NCBI RefSeq assembly: GCF_016745275.1
Contig: NZ_JADOEP010000018.1
Coordinates: 1-64,000, forward strand
DNA length: 64,000 bases
Reading direction: 5' to 3'
Origin: Enterococcus sp. BWB1-3
GTDB lineage: Bacteria; Bacillota; Bacilli; Lactobacillales; Enterococcaceae
Part shown: positions 8,096 through 16,529 of the stretch, in pieces
Numbering within the stretch: the stretch's first letter is position 1
Layout of the letters: each line of letters opens with the position of its first letter
Made by a program: the position numbers and the translations under genes
The notes under the pieces: generated by a model
What the model saw: only the letters and a program-made list of their open reading frames with translations
Told to the model about the DNA's origin: nothing
The model's database searches: none

Positions 8096-9088
8096 TTAAT
8101 CAAATTTGATAATGGTTCTTCCGATGTGCTGCCCTTTTTGAAGAGAGGTGAATATTTCCGGTGCCTGACCCAGTGAGATTTCAGCAACTAATGCCTGCTC
8201 AGTGATATTCAGGTCAGTTGCCAGTCGATTCCAAATGGTCAGTCGTTTCTTCATATCAGTATTCACAGAGTCAATGCCCAACAGATTAATTCCCCGCAAA
8301 ATAAATGGCAGGACAGTTGTTTTTAGATTAATTCCTCCGGCATTTCCGCAAATAGCAGCACTTCCTCCGTAGCTGATTAATGGCAATACAGCAGACAATG
8401 TCTCACCGCCCACAGTATCCAGAACAAAATCATATTCCTGTTTTCCAAGTGGACGGATTTTCTCAGGAATAAACTCATCTAATAGAAGGACATTGGAAGC
8501 TCCTAGCTTTTCTAAAACGGCAGCAGATTCTTTTTTTCTTGTTAATGCAGTGATGTTTTTGTAACCAAGCTTATTCAGCATGGCAATTCCAAGACTGGCT
8601 ACACCGCCTGAAGCCCCTGTTACTAAAATATGTGCCTCTTTGTTTTCAGATAGTCCATGCTTTTCAAGACCATCTACACATAAAGCGGCAGTAAAGCCGG
8701 CTGTTCCTATAATCATCGCATCCTTTACCGACAGCTGTTTAGGTAAAGAGACAACCCAAGAGGCAGGAACACGTACATATTCAGAAAATCCTCCAGTATG
8801 TGCAACGCCTAATCCATAGCTGGTGACAATGACTTTGTCTTTTGGCTGAAACTGATCACTTTGGGAAGAGACGACTTCTCCACTGACATCAATTCCCGGA
8901 ATCATAGGATAATTGCGGATGACACCGCCGTTTTTGAGTACCACCAAAGAGTCCTTATAATTAATTGAAGAATAATCAGATTTGATTAGGACTTCGCCTT
9001 CGGATAATTCTTTTTCTGAAATTTGTTTAATTTCAAAGACAATTTCACCATTTATTTCTTCAACCACAAGCGCTAAAAATTTTTCCAC
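8096..9088 (-). CDS. YhdH/YhfP-family zinc-free NADPH:quinone / acryloyl-CoA reductase
   Basis: A medium-chain reductase of 331 residues. The N-terminal GroES-like part has SSINYKDSLVVLKNGGVIRN and PGIDVSGEV, the YhdH/YhfP subgroup pattern. The nucleotide fold follows, with ILVTGASGGVASLGIAML at about 150-167. The zinc-ligand cysteines of classical alcohol dehydrogenases are absent. Members reduce activated double bonds such as acryloyl-CoA or quinones with NADPH; the real substrate is unknown. I placed the start at a GTG (9088), 7 bases after GGAGG. An in-frame ATG at 9130 would add 14 residues unlike the family start. Confidence 0.85.
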   Translation of the reverse strand: MEKFLALVVEEINGEIVFEIKQISEKELSEGEVLIKSDYSSINYKDSLVVLKNGGVIRNYPMIPGIDVSGEVVSSQSDQFQPKDKVIVTSYGLGVAHTGGFSEYVRVPASWVVSLPKQLSVKDAMIIGTAGFTAALCVDGLEKHGLSENKEAHILVTGASGGVASLGIAMLNKLGYKNITALTRKKESAAVLEKLGASNVLLLDEFIPEKIRPLGKQEYDFVLDTVGGETLSAVLPLISYGGSAAICGNAGGINLKTTVLPFILRGINLLGIDSVNTDMKKRLTIWNRLATDLNITEQALVAEISLGQAPEIFTSLQKGQHIGRTIIKFD

Positions 9089-9299
9089 AATGTTACCTCC
9101 GTTATTATGCTGATTTATTGTTATCATCATATCACATTATTTGTTTTTTGTGAGAAAGTGTATAAGATAGAGCCTTTAAGATTTACTGATACCGCTTGGG
9201 TTTGTCTGTCTTTAAGTTAGAAAAAAATGTGACGAAAATTGTTTTCTGAGCAGCCTCTTTCTTTATAGAAATTTCTCCTTAAAAATCCTTAAAAAATAG

Positions 9300-9327
9300 T
9301 TGCTATTTTTTGAAAAATTTGTATACT
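9300..9327 (+). promoter_or_regulatory. candidate promoter of the XRE-pot operon
   Basis: TTGCTA (9300-9305) and TATACT (9322-9327) are 16 bases apart, a fair sigma-A match, followed by the palindrome at 9342-9356 and then the regulator gene at 9407. Confidence 0.55.
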
Positions 9328-9341
9328 GGAAAAGGTGTAAT

Positions 9342-9356
9342 TAAACTACTAGTTTA
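9342..9356. promoter_or_regulatory. candidate operator palindrome
   Basis: taaactactagttta is a perfect 15-base palindrome about 15 bases after the predicted -10 box and 50 bases before the XRE-cupin regulator gene. A repressor bound here would block the pot operon. Assignment to this regulator is inferred from position. Confidence 0.5.
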
Positions 9357-9406
9357 GTATTACCAAACTTTTTTGAAAGACTAAATGATTTGAGTGAGGT
9401 GAGAAT

Positions 9407-9949
9407 ATGGAGATTGGTGATAAGCTGAAGAATTTGCGTGTTCAGAAAAATTTAACTCAGGAAGAGCTTGGAGAACGGACTGATCTGACCAAAGGCTACA
9501 TTTCACAGTTGGAAAGGGATTTGAGTTCACCGTCAATGGAGACGTTCTTTAATATACTGGAAGTTCTGGGAGTGACACCTGAAGAATTTTTCAGTGAAGA
9601 TAGTGTGGAACAGAAGGTTGTATATGGGGAACAGGATTGCACCTATTATCTTGATGAAGAAAACGGGTATATGCTGAAGTGGCTGATTCCTGAATCGAAT
9701 GAAATGGATATGGAGCCGGTATTACTGACATTTGATCGAGATGGAGAGTATAAGACCTTTGAACCATCCTTATCAGAAACCTTTATTTATGTTCTGGAGG
9801 GGGCTGTTTCTTTAGTCCTTGGAGAAAACGTACACGCAGCTAAAAAAGGAGAAGCAATCTATTATGAAGCCTCCGAACCTCATCAGTTAAAAAATAAATC
9901 CAAAGGGAAAAGCAGAGTGCTGATTGTAGCAACTGAATCTTATCTTTAA
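9407..9949 (+). CDS. XRE-family regulator with C-terminal cupin domain
   Basis: A protein of 180 residues with an N-terminal helix-turn-helix (about 5-60, [20 protein letters not shown]) and a C-terminal cupin sensor (about 105-178, with [18 protein letters not shown] and [14 protein letters not shown]). This is the PuuR-like layout of small-molecule repressors. It begins the operon that continues with potABCD, so a role in controlling spermidine/putrescine uptake is likely, with the cupin possibly sensing a polyamine or derivative. The start follows GTGAGGTGAG. The gap to potA is 17 bases. Confidence 0.85.
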   Translation: MEIGDKLKNLRVQKNLTQEELGERTDLTKGYISQLERDLSSPSMETFFNILEVLGVTPEEFFSEDSVEQKVVYGEQDCTYYLDEENGYMLKWLIPESNEMDMEPVLLTFDRDGEYKTFEPSLSETFIYVLEGAVSLVLGENVHAAKKGEAIYYEASEPHQLKNKSKGKSRVLIVATESYL

Positions 9950-9966
9950 AATGGGGGAATGAACGA

Positions 9967-11052
9967 GTGGGAAAAACAATTATTTCTTTTGATTCTGTAG
10001 CAAAACAATACGATGATGAAACAGTATTAAAGAAAGTCAGCTTTGAGATTGAAGAAGGAAAGTTTTATACGTTACTTGGTCCTTCAGGTTGCGGGAAAAC
10101 AACGATATTGAGGATTCTAGCAGGCTTCACAGATGTCAGCGAGGGCGATGTCTACTTTGAAGGGAAAAAGATCAATGTTGTTCCTGCAAACAAACGCCCG
10201 GTCAACACTGTTTTTCAGGATTATGCCTTGTTCCCTCATATGAATGTTTTTGATAATGTGGCATTCGGTCTTAAAATAAAAAAAATGCCTAAACAGGAAA
10301 TTGAAAAAAAGGTCAAGGATGCCTTGAGAATGGTTCAGCTGCCTGGCTATGAAGGTCGGGAAATTAGTGAAATGTCCGGGGGACAGCGTCAGCGTGTTGC
10401 GATTGCCCGTGCAATCGTAAATGAGCCGAAAGTTCTTTTGCTGGACGAGCCGTTGTCTGCGCTTGATCTGAAGCTGCGGACAGCTATGCAGTATGAGCTG
10501 CGGGAGCTGCAGCAGCGGTTGGGAATTACGTTTATTTTTGTTACTCATGATCAGGAGGAAGCACTTGCGATGAGTGATGAAATATTTGTGATGAATAAAG
10601 GAAGAATTATTCAAAGCGGAACGCCGGTAGATATTTATGATGAGCCGATTAATCACTTTGTTGCTGATTTTGTTGGAGAAAGCAACATTGTTGATGGGAC
10701 AATGATTGAAGATAATCTGGTGGAGTTTGTTGGAAGACAATTTGAATGTGTGGATGGCGGTATGCGGTCCAATGAACCGGTTGAAGTCGTTATCCGACCG
10801 GAAGATCTGTCCATTACAACTCCTGATAAAGGAAAACTGGTTGTTACTGTTGACACCCAGCTGTTCAGAGGAGTTCACTATGAAATTATTTGTTTTGATG
10901 AACAGAAAAATGAGTGGATGGTTCATTCTACAAGGAAAGCAAAAGAAGGCTCTCAGGTAGGGCTGTTTTTTGAGCCGGAAGATATCCATGTTATGCGATT
11001 TAATGAATCTGAAGAAGACTTTGATGCACGTCTTGAAAGCTATGAAGAGTAG
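9967..11052 (+). CDS. potA: spermidine/putrescine ABC transporter ATP-binding protein
   Basis: An ABC ATPase of 361 residues that powers polyamine import through PotB/PotC. Walker A is GPSGCGKTT (38-46), the Q-loop is in [11 protein letters not shown], the signature is [14 protein letters not shown], Walker B is [12 protein letters not shown] and the switch His is in [12 protein letters not shown] regulatory domain fills the last 110 residues ([11 protein letters not shown]). The start is GTG at 9967 behind a GGGGGA tract. The order potABCD with short gaps or overlaps is the standard operon. Confidence 0.95.
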   Translation: MGKTIISFDSVAKQYDDETVLKKVSFEIEEGKFYTLLGPSGCGKTTILRILAGFTDVSEGDVYFEGKKINVVPANKRPVNTVFQDYALFPHMNVFDNVAFGLKIKKMPKQEIEKKVKDALRMVQLPGYEGREISEMSGGQRQRVAIARAIVNEPKVLLLDEPLSALDLKLRTAMQYELRELQQRLGITFIFVTHDQEEALAMSDEIFVMNKGRIIQSGTPVDIYDEPINHFVADFVGESNIVDGTMIEDNLVEFVGRQFECVDGGMRSNEPVEVVIRPEDLSITTPDKGKLVVTVDTQLFRGVHYEIICFDEQKNEWMVHSTRKAKEGSQVGLFFEPEDIHVMRFNESEEDFDARLESYEE

Positions 11053-11064
11053 AGGAGGCAGGAA

Positions 11065-11874
11065 ATGAAAGCAGTTCGTCGAATTTATTCGATTCCTTAT
11101 ACATTATGGCTGCTGTTGTTTGTAATAGCACCGGTTTTATTAATTATCTATCAATCTTTTTTCGATATGAACGGGCAGTTTACACTGGAAAACTACCAGA
11201 TTTACTTTACTTCTGGAACTTATCTGGCAATGACGTTTAATTCTGTCTGGTATGCCTTTTTGATTACTGCAGTGACGTTGCTGATCAGCTATCCGACAGC
11301 TTATTTTCTGACAAAACTGAAGCATAAGCAATTATGGCTGATGCTGGTTATTTTGCCGACATGGGTAAACTTGCTGTTGAAGGCTTATGCGTTTATCGGA
11401 ATTTTCAGTGTACATGGAACAGTCAATCAGTTTTTAGGCTTCATTGGTATCGGGTCGCAGCAGATTCTCTTTACAGACTTTAGCTTTCTGTTTGTGGCTG
11501 CCTATATTGAACTGCCATTTATGATTATGCCGATTTTTAATGTATTGGAAGAAATGAATCCTTCGCTGATTAGTGCTAGCCGGGATTTGGGTGCGAACAA
11601 TACTGAAACGTTTCGCAGGGTAATTTTTCCATTGTCATTAAATGGTGTAAAGAGCGGGGTTCAGGCCGTATTCATCCCGTCACTTTCGTTATTTATGCTG
11701 ACTCGTTTGATTGGCGGAAATCGTGTCATTACGTTGGGAACAGCGATTGAGCAGCATTTTCTGGTTACGCAAAACTGGGGAATGGGCTCGACCATTGGTG
11801 TCGTTTTGATTGTTGCAATGGTAGCGGTGATGCTCTTGACAGGTGAAAAGAGAAAAGGAGGGCGGATCAAATGA
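11065..11874 (+). CDS. potB: spermidine/putrescine ABC transporter permease PotB
   Basis: A six-helix permease of 269 residues in the PotB/CysTW family. The EAA loop that contacts PotA is visible as ISASRDLGANNTETFRRVIF at about 170-190. A strong AGGAGG precedes the ATG. Its last codons overlap potC by 4 bases (ATGA), so translation is coupled. Confidence 0.93.
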   Translation: MKAVRRIYSIPYTLWLLLFVIAPVLLIIYQSFFDMNGQFTLENYQIYFTSGTYLAMTFNSVWYAFLITAVTLLISYPTAYFLTKLKHKQLWLMLVILPTWVNLLLKAYAFIGIFSVHGTVNQFLGFIGIGSQQILFTDFSFLFVAAYIELPFMIMPIFNVLEEMNPSLISASRDLGANNTETFRRVIFPLSLNGVKSGVQAVFIPSLSLFMLTRLIGGNRVITLGTAIEQHFLVTQNWGMGSTIGVVLIVAMVAVMLLTGEKRKGGRIK

Positions 11875-12707
11875 CTAAAAAGCGTTTTAAGTGGTCAAAT
11901 ATCTATTTGGTTCTGGTTTTTCTTTTACTGTACGCACCAATTTTTTATCTGATCTTGTACTCATTTAATGATGGAGATACAATGAATAATTTTACCGGCT
12001 TCACCTTTGACAATTACAGGGCTGTGTTTGAAGATACACGCCTCCTGATTATTGTGTTGAATACATTTTTGCTTGCTTTTTTATCTGCGTTGATTGCGAC
12101 TGTTATTGGAACTTTTGGAGCGATGGCTATTTACTATACGAGAAGTCGCAGAAACCGAACAGCCTTGATGAGCTTTAACAATATTCTGTTGGTATCACCA
12201 GATGTTATTATCGGTGCCAGCTTTCTGATTTTCTTTACTGCTGTGGGCTTTATAAGTTTAGGGTTTACCAGTGTTCTGTTGTCTCACATTGCTTTCAGTA
12301 TCCCTATTGTCGTTCTAATGGTTCTGCCAAAGCTTCAGGAAATGAACGATTCCATGGTGGATGCTGCCAGAGATTTGGGCGCAAGTAATTTTCAAGTATT
12401 AAAAAATATCGTATTACCTTATCTGTCTCCTGGGATCATTGCCGGTTATTTCATGGCGTTCACGTATTCTTTGGATGATTTTGCTGTAACGTTTTTTGTG
12501 ACAGGGAATGGTTTTACGACTCTTTCTGTTGAAATTTATTCTCGGGCAAGACAAGGGATTAGCCTGGAAATCAATGCGCTGAGTGCTCTAGTCTTTCTAT
12601 TCTCAATGATTCTTGTCATTGGCTACTATTTTATCAGTCAGGACAATACCTCTAAACGATTAAAAAAAATTCGACGCGAACAAAGCGAGGTGGCTAAACT
12701 GTCATGA
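11871..12707 (+). CDS. potC: spermidine/putrescine ABC transporter permease PotC
   Basis: The second permease subunit, 278 residues with six membrane segments. It has the EAA loop DAARDLGASNFQVLKNIVLP and the PotC-typical FTYSLDDFAVTFFVTG. It overlaps potB by 4 bases at its start and potD by 4 bases at its end, giving tight coupling through the operon. Confidence 0.94.
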   Translation: MTKKRFKWSNIYLVLVFLLLYAPIFYLILYSFNDGDTMNNFTGFTFDNYRAVFEDTRLLIIVLNTFLLAFLSALIATVIGTFGAMAIYYTRSRRNRTALMSFNNILLVSPDVIIGASFLIFFTAVGFISLGFTSVLLSHIAFSIPIVVLMVLPKLQEMNDSMVDAARDLGASNFQVLKNIVLPYLSPGIIAGYFMAFTYSLDDFAVTFFVTGNGFTTLSVEIYSRARQGISLEINALSALVFLFSMILVIGYYFISQDNTSKRLKKIRREQSEVAKLS

Positions 12708-13777
12708 AAAAGCTGAATTCTTTATTTGCCGGCATTCTTGTGATTATTTTACTGTTGTTTATCGGTGTTGGACAGTTGGAACGTGCAAGCGGGATGGCTG
12801 GTGCGGATACTCTGACTATCTACAACTGGGGAGATTATATTGATCCGGCTCTGATTAAGGCGTTTGAAAAAGAAACTGGCTACAAAGTGAACTACGAGAC
12901 ATTTGATTCAAATGAAGCAATGTTCACTAAGATACAGCAGGGGGGAACTGCATATGATATCACCATACCATCTGAGTATATGATCCAGAAAATGATAAAG
13001 GAAGAGATGCTTCTGCCTATTGATCATTCCAAACTTAAAGGGCTGGAAAATATTGATGAACGTTTTCTGAATCTGGATTTTGATCCGAGTAACCAGTATT
13101 CTATTCCTTATTTCTGGGGAACATTGGGGATTATTTATAATGACAAGTTTATCAATGAAGAAGAGATGCAGGAGTGGGATGATCTGTGGCGTCCGGAATT
13201 GAAAGACAATCTAATGCTGATTGACGGGGCGCGTGAAGTGATTGGCCTATCGTTGAACAGTCTGGGCTGCTCGTTAAACAGTAAAGATAATCGAGAACTG
13301 TTCGAGGCTTCGGAGAAATTAAATTCATTAACAACAAATGTTAAAGCGATTGTGGCAGATGAAATCAAGATGTACATGATTAATGAAGAAAGTGCTGCGG
13401 CTGTTTCATTTTCCGGTGAAGCTGCTGAAATGCTGGATGGCAATGAGCACCTTCATTATGTTATTCCTTCACAGGGATCGAATTTGTGGTTTGATAATAT
13501 CGTTATTCCAAAAACAGCTAAAAATGTTCAGGGAGCCTATGATTTTATTAATTTCATGCTGAAGCCGGAAAATGCAGCACAGAATGCTGAATACATCGGC
13601 TACTCAACACCGAATAAAAAAGCCAAAGTGCTTCTGCCCGAAGAAATCTCAGAAGATGAACAGTTCTATCCAAGCGATGAAACAATCTCTCGCTTGGAAG
13701 TTTATGAAGATTTGGGACAGGAATATTTAGGTATTTATAATGATCTGTTTCTGGAATTTAAGATGTATCGGAAATAG
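12704..13777 (+). CDS. potD: spermidine/putrescine-binding protein PotD
   Basis: A solute-binding protein of 357 residues with the PotD opening LTIYNWGDYIDPALI after the export signal, followed by YDITIPSEYMIQKMI and IPYFWGTLGIIYND. It captures polyamine outside the membrane and delivers it to PotBC. The N-terminus has a hydrophobic segment (about 6-24, FAGILVIILLLFIGVGQLE) but no cysteine for lipid attachment, so it may stay anchored by an uncleaved signal segment. It closes the operon, and a terminator lies about 85 bases downstream. Confidence 0.93.
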   Translation: MKKLNSLFAGILVIILLLFIGVGQLERASGMAGADTLTIYNWGDYIDPALIKAFEKETGYKVNYETFDSNEAMFTKIQQGGTAYDITIPSEYMIQKMIKEEMLLPIDHSKLKGLENIDERFLNLDFDPSNQYSIPYFWGTLGIIYNDKFINEEEMQEWDDLWRPELKDNLMLIDGAREVIGLSLNSLGCSLNSKDNRELFEASEKLNSLTTNVKAIVADEIKMYMINEESAAAVSFSGEAAEMLDGNEHLHYVIPSQGSNLWFDNIVIPKTAKNVQGAYDFINFMLKPENAAQNAEYIGYSTPNKKAKVLLPEEISEDEQFYPSDETISRLEVYEDLGQEYLGIYNDLFLEFKMYRK

Positions 13778-13860
13778 GATGGAACCTTCGGTAAAAATGA
13801 ACATCATCAAAATTTTTGAACCAGTTTTACCTATTATTTTATTGACAGATTCACAGTTTA

Positions 13861-13892
13861 AAAAAAGCGACTATTTAGTCGTTTTTTTTTAT
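13861..13892 (+). terminator. terminator after potABCD
   Basis: aaaaaagcgactatttagtc followed by a G and a long T run forms a compact stem (cgacta/tagtcg) with an A-rich 5' flank and T-rich tail. Confidence 0.85.
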
Positions 13893-14017
13893 AAACCTTA
13901 ATGAGTGGAAAGTATTCAATAGCCAAAAGTCAACAAGGGCTAATCTGCAAACCAGCTTCAGAGCACTGCCCCCACCTAGTTATAAATTTTTTTGTAATAC
14001 TATGAAAAATATGTATT

Positions 14018-14026
14018 TGGTATAAT
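14018..14026 (+). promoter_or_regulatory. candidate extended -10 promoter of the PTS operon
   Basis: TGGTATAAT is a perfect extended -10 element about 130 bases before the EIIB gene. No good -35 box lies at the expected spacing, which an extended -10 can compensate for. Confidence 0.5.
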
Positions 14027-14078
14027 TATAGTATCAAAATAATTTTGAAATATAAAAAAGAAAAAAATACCATAAATA

Positions 14079-14092
14079 TGTAACCGCTTTCT
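14079..14092 (+). promoter_or_regulatory. cre-like CcpA site
   Basis: tgtaaccgctttct matches the cre consensus TGWAANCGNTNWCA at 13 of 14 positions. It lies downstream of the predicted promoter and before the PTS genes, so a catabolite-repression roadblock is likely. Confidence 0.6.
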
Positions 14093-14156
14093 TTAAAATA
14101 TTTACTATTGAAAGAACTATACTGGATTTATAGAGAAAGAAAGGGAGGAGAAGCTT

Positions 14157-14468
14157 ATGAAAATTGTAGGTATAACTGCGTGTACTGCTGGAATTGCTCA
14201 TACGTATATTGCAAAAGAAAAACTTGAAAAGGCAGCAATCAGAGCAGGGGATGATGTAAAAATTGAAACGCAAGGGTCAATAGGTGTTGAAAATGAATTG
14301 TCTTCGGAAGAAATAAAGCAAGCAGATGTAGTTGTTATTGCCACAGATATTTCAGTCAGCAGGGATCGGTTTAAAGGGAAAAAAGTAATTGAAATACCTA
14401 TTAGTTTAGTGATGAAGTCACCCGAGGGAGTTATAAAAAAAATCCATGAAAAATTGGTTAAAGGATAG
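14157..14468 (+). CDS. PTS fructose-family EIIB component
   Basis: A protein of 103 residues with the fructose-type IIB opening KIVGITACTAGIAHTYIA; Cys9 is the residue that carries the phosphoryl group between EIIA and the incoming sugar. The strong GGGAGGAG lies just before the ATG. It heads an operon with EIIC (11 bases downstream), an aldolase, a PRD regulator and EIIA, so all three parts of one permease are encoded but unfused. The sugar is not known. Confidence 0.93.
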   Translation: MKIVGITACTAGIAHTYIAKEKLEKAAIRAGDDVKIETQGSIGVENELSSEEIKQADVVVIATDISVSRDRFKGKKVIEIPISLVMKSPEGVIKKIHEKLVKG

Positions 14469-14479
14469 GAGTGAAAACC

Positions 14480-15592
14480 ATGAAGGGAAAATTTGCTATT
14501 AAGAAGCATGTAATGACAGGGATTTCCTATATGATCCCTATTATTGTAGCTGGCGGTATTTTAGGCGCTTTAGCTAAAGGATTTGGTGGGTTTGATATCG
14601 GTGATCTAATTGAGCCCGGGGCAACACCCTTTACAAATATGAATCCGTTTACTTGGGTTGGTTTCTGGTGGGGAGTGAATAAAATCAGTTCTTATGCAAT
14701 GAGCTTTGCCGTAGCAGTAATGACGGCTGGGACTTCCTATTCTATTGCAGGAAGACCAGCAATAGTTCCTGGGCTTGTATTGGGGTTTGTTGCTACAGAA
14801 ACGAAAGCTGGTTTCATCGGCGGAATTTTGAGTGCATTTGTTATTGGCTGGTTTGTTAATTGGATGAAGAAATGGAAAGTTCCTGAATGGTTGAAAGGAT
14901 TGATGCCTGTATTGCTTATACCAACATTAACTTCATTTGTTTGTGGAATGCTCTTCTTAATTGTACTATCTCCTCCTTTAGCGTACATAATGGATAAATT
15001 CCAATTATGGATTATTTCTCTAAATGGTGGAGCGAAATCAGTTATTGGTGCTGTTATTGGTGCAGGTATGGGCTTTGATTTAGGTGGTCCAATCAATAAG
15101 ACTGCTTCTTTAGCAGCAAATGCATTGGGGGCTGACGGTATCTATGGACCGATGGCAGCAAAGATAGTTGGTGGTATGACACCAGCGATCGGAGCATTTA
15201 TAGCAACCTTGGTTGCAAAAAATAAGTTCTCTCAAGCACAAAAAGAGACTGGGAAAGCGGCGTTACCGCTGGGCTTATGTTTTATTACTGAAGGATGTTT
15301 ACCATTTGCAGCGGCAGATCCGCTTAGATTCATTTTTAGTTCAATGTTAGGTTCTTCTATTGCAGGAGCAATCGCTACTGGAATGGGGGTAGAATCTGTT
15401 GCTGGCCATGGAGGTATTTTTGTTGTTCCGATGATGGAAAAACCAATATGGTTCCTAATTGCTTTATTTGTCGGCTCACTTACAACTGGTATTGTGTATG
15501 GATTAATTAAAAAGTCAAATGAGCAGCAATCTGAATCAGAAGAAAATGAAGCAGATCTGGATGATATTGATTTTGATATAACCGTAGAATAA
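14480..15592 (+). CDS. PTS fructose-family EIIC permease
   Basis: A membrane permease of 370 residues with the fructose-type IIC pattern: HVMTGISYMIPIIVAGGIL at the start, AGRPAIVPGLVLGF, and GAGMGFDLGGPINKTA in the substrate region. PLGLCFITEGCLPFAAADP matches the signature of this family. It transports and phosphorylates a sugar using the EIIB upstream and EIIA at 18471. I chose the ATG at 14480, 8 bases after AGGAG; the GTG at 14471 lies inside that ribosome-binding site. The acidic C-terminal tail is dispensable-looking. Confidence 0.92.
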   Translation: MKGKFAIKKHVMTGISYMIPIIVAGGILGALAKGFGGFDIGDLIEPGATPFTNMNPFTWVGFWWGVNKISSYAMSFAVAVMTAGTSYSIAGRPAIVPGLVLGFVATETKAGFIGGILSAFVIGWFVNWMKKWKVPEWLKGLMPVLLIPTLTSFVCGMLFLIVLSPPLAYIMDKFQLWIISLNGGAKSVIGAVIGAGMGFDLGGPINKTASLAANALGADGIYGPMAAKIVGGMTPAIGAFIATLVAKNKFSQAQKETGKAALPLGLCFITEGCLPFAAADPLRFIFSSMLGSSIAGAIATGMGVESVAGHGGIFVVPMMEKPIWFLIALFVGSLTTGIVYGLIKKSNEQQSESEENEADLDDIDFDITVE

Positions 15593-15607
15593 AAACGAGG
15601 TGGAAGA

Positions 15608-16492
15608 ATGTTAGTGACAATGAAATCAATTCTTGATGATGCAAATAAACATCAGTATGGCGTTATGGCGATGAACAGTATAAATATAGAAATGGTACGG
15701 GGCGGAATTTTAGCAGCAGCTGAAGAAAATTCTCCGATCATTATTCAATTTGGTCCGGGACAGATGAAAAAGCATGCACATAAAGAAGAAATGTTTCCTG
15801 TAATAAAAGAACTGGCTGAGAGAGTTCATGTACCAGTTGCATTGAATTTGGATCATGGAATGGACTTTTCTGTAATCACTGATTGTATCAATATGGGGTT
15901 TACAAATGTTATGTTTGATGGATCTAGTTTGCCTTATGATGAAAATATGAAGAAGACCGAGATTATCTGTAGTCTTGCTCATAGTAAAGGGTGCTCAGTT
16001 GAAGCTGAATTGGGTCATGTTGGTCAAGCTGCCCAGGAGGATGACAGCGATGAGAATTTATATACAGACCCTAAGATAGCACAGGATTTTGTTAAATATA
16101 CAGGTGTTGATGCACTTGCCGTAGCTATTGGAACAGCTCACGGAAATTATCCGAAAGGAAAAACACCCAAATTAGATTTTGATCGCCTGAAAGAACTAAA
16201 AGAGATTCTTCAAATTCCTTTAGTACTGCATGGCGGGTCAGGATCTGGCGAGGAAAACTTACGAAAAGCAGTTGCTTATGGAATTAATAAAATCAATGTT
16301 GCCACTGATGCTTTCTCGGCAGCAAAAAACGGGATGGTTAAAGCTTTAGATCAAGATCCAAGCATCGATTATTTAGAGCTGTGTGTAATTGCTGAAGAAA
16401 GTGTCAAAAAATTCGTGAAAGATTATGTTCAGATCATTGGTTCTTCAAACCGATATGTCTTCAATACAGAAAATATTACTATTCATGAGTAA
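15608..16492 (+). CDS. class II ketose-bisphosphate aldolase family protein
   Basis: A zinc aldolase of 294 residues in the FbaA/GatY/KbaY family. These cleave ketose (bis)phosphates to dihydroxyacetone phosphate plus an aldehyde. Zinc and active-site segments are visible: NLDHGMDFS, SVEAELGHVGQ, AIGTAHGNYPKG, and VLHGGSGSGEENLRKAVAYG, followed by INVATD. It lies 15 bases after the PTS permease gene. The related inositol enzyme IolJ acts on 6-phospho-5-dehydro-2-deoxygluconate, and an IolB-like gene lies at 22261, so the substrate may not be an ordinary hexose bisphosphate. The exact specificity is unknown. Confidence 0.88.
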   Translation: MLVTMKSILDDANKHQYGVMAMNSINIEMVRGGILAAAEENSPIIIQFGPGQMKKHAHKEEMFPVIKELAERVHVPVALNLDHGMDFSVITDCINMGFTNVMFDGSSLPYDENMKKTEIICSLAHSKGCSVEAELGHVGQAAQEDDSDENLYTDPKIAQDFVKYTGVDALAVAIGTAHGNYPKGKTPKLDFDRLKELKEILQIPLVLHGGSGSGEENLRKAVAYGINKINVATDAFSAAKNGMVKALDQDPSIDYLELCVIAEESVKKFVKDYVQIIGSSNRYVFNTENITIHE

Positions 16493-16529
16493 AAATTGAT
16501 TCGAATCAGATAGACAAGGAGGCGGCAGT

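Noticed and set aside
10117-10989. A 290-residue open frame on the minus strand inside potA
   Set aside because: It is the shadow of the well-supported potA gene; no ribosome-binding site or recognisable protein.
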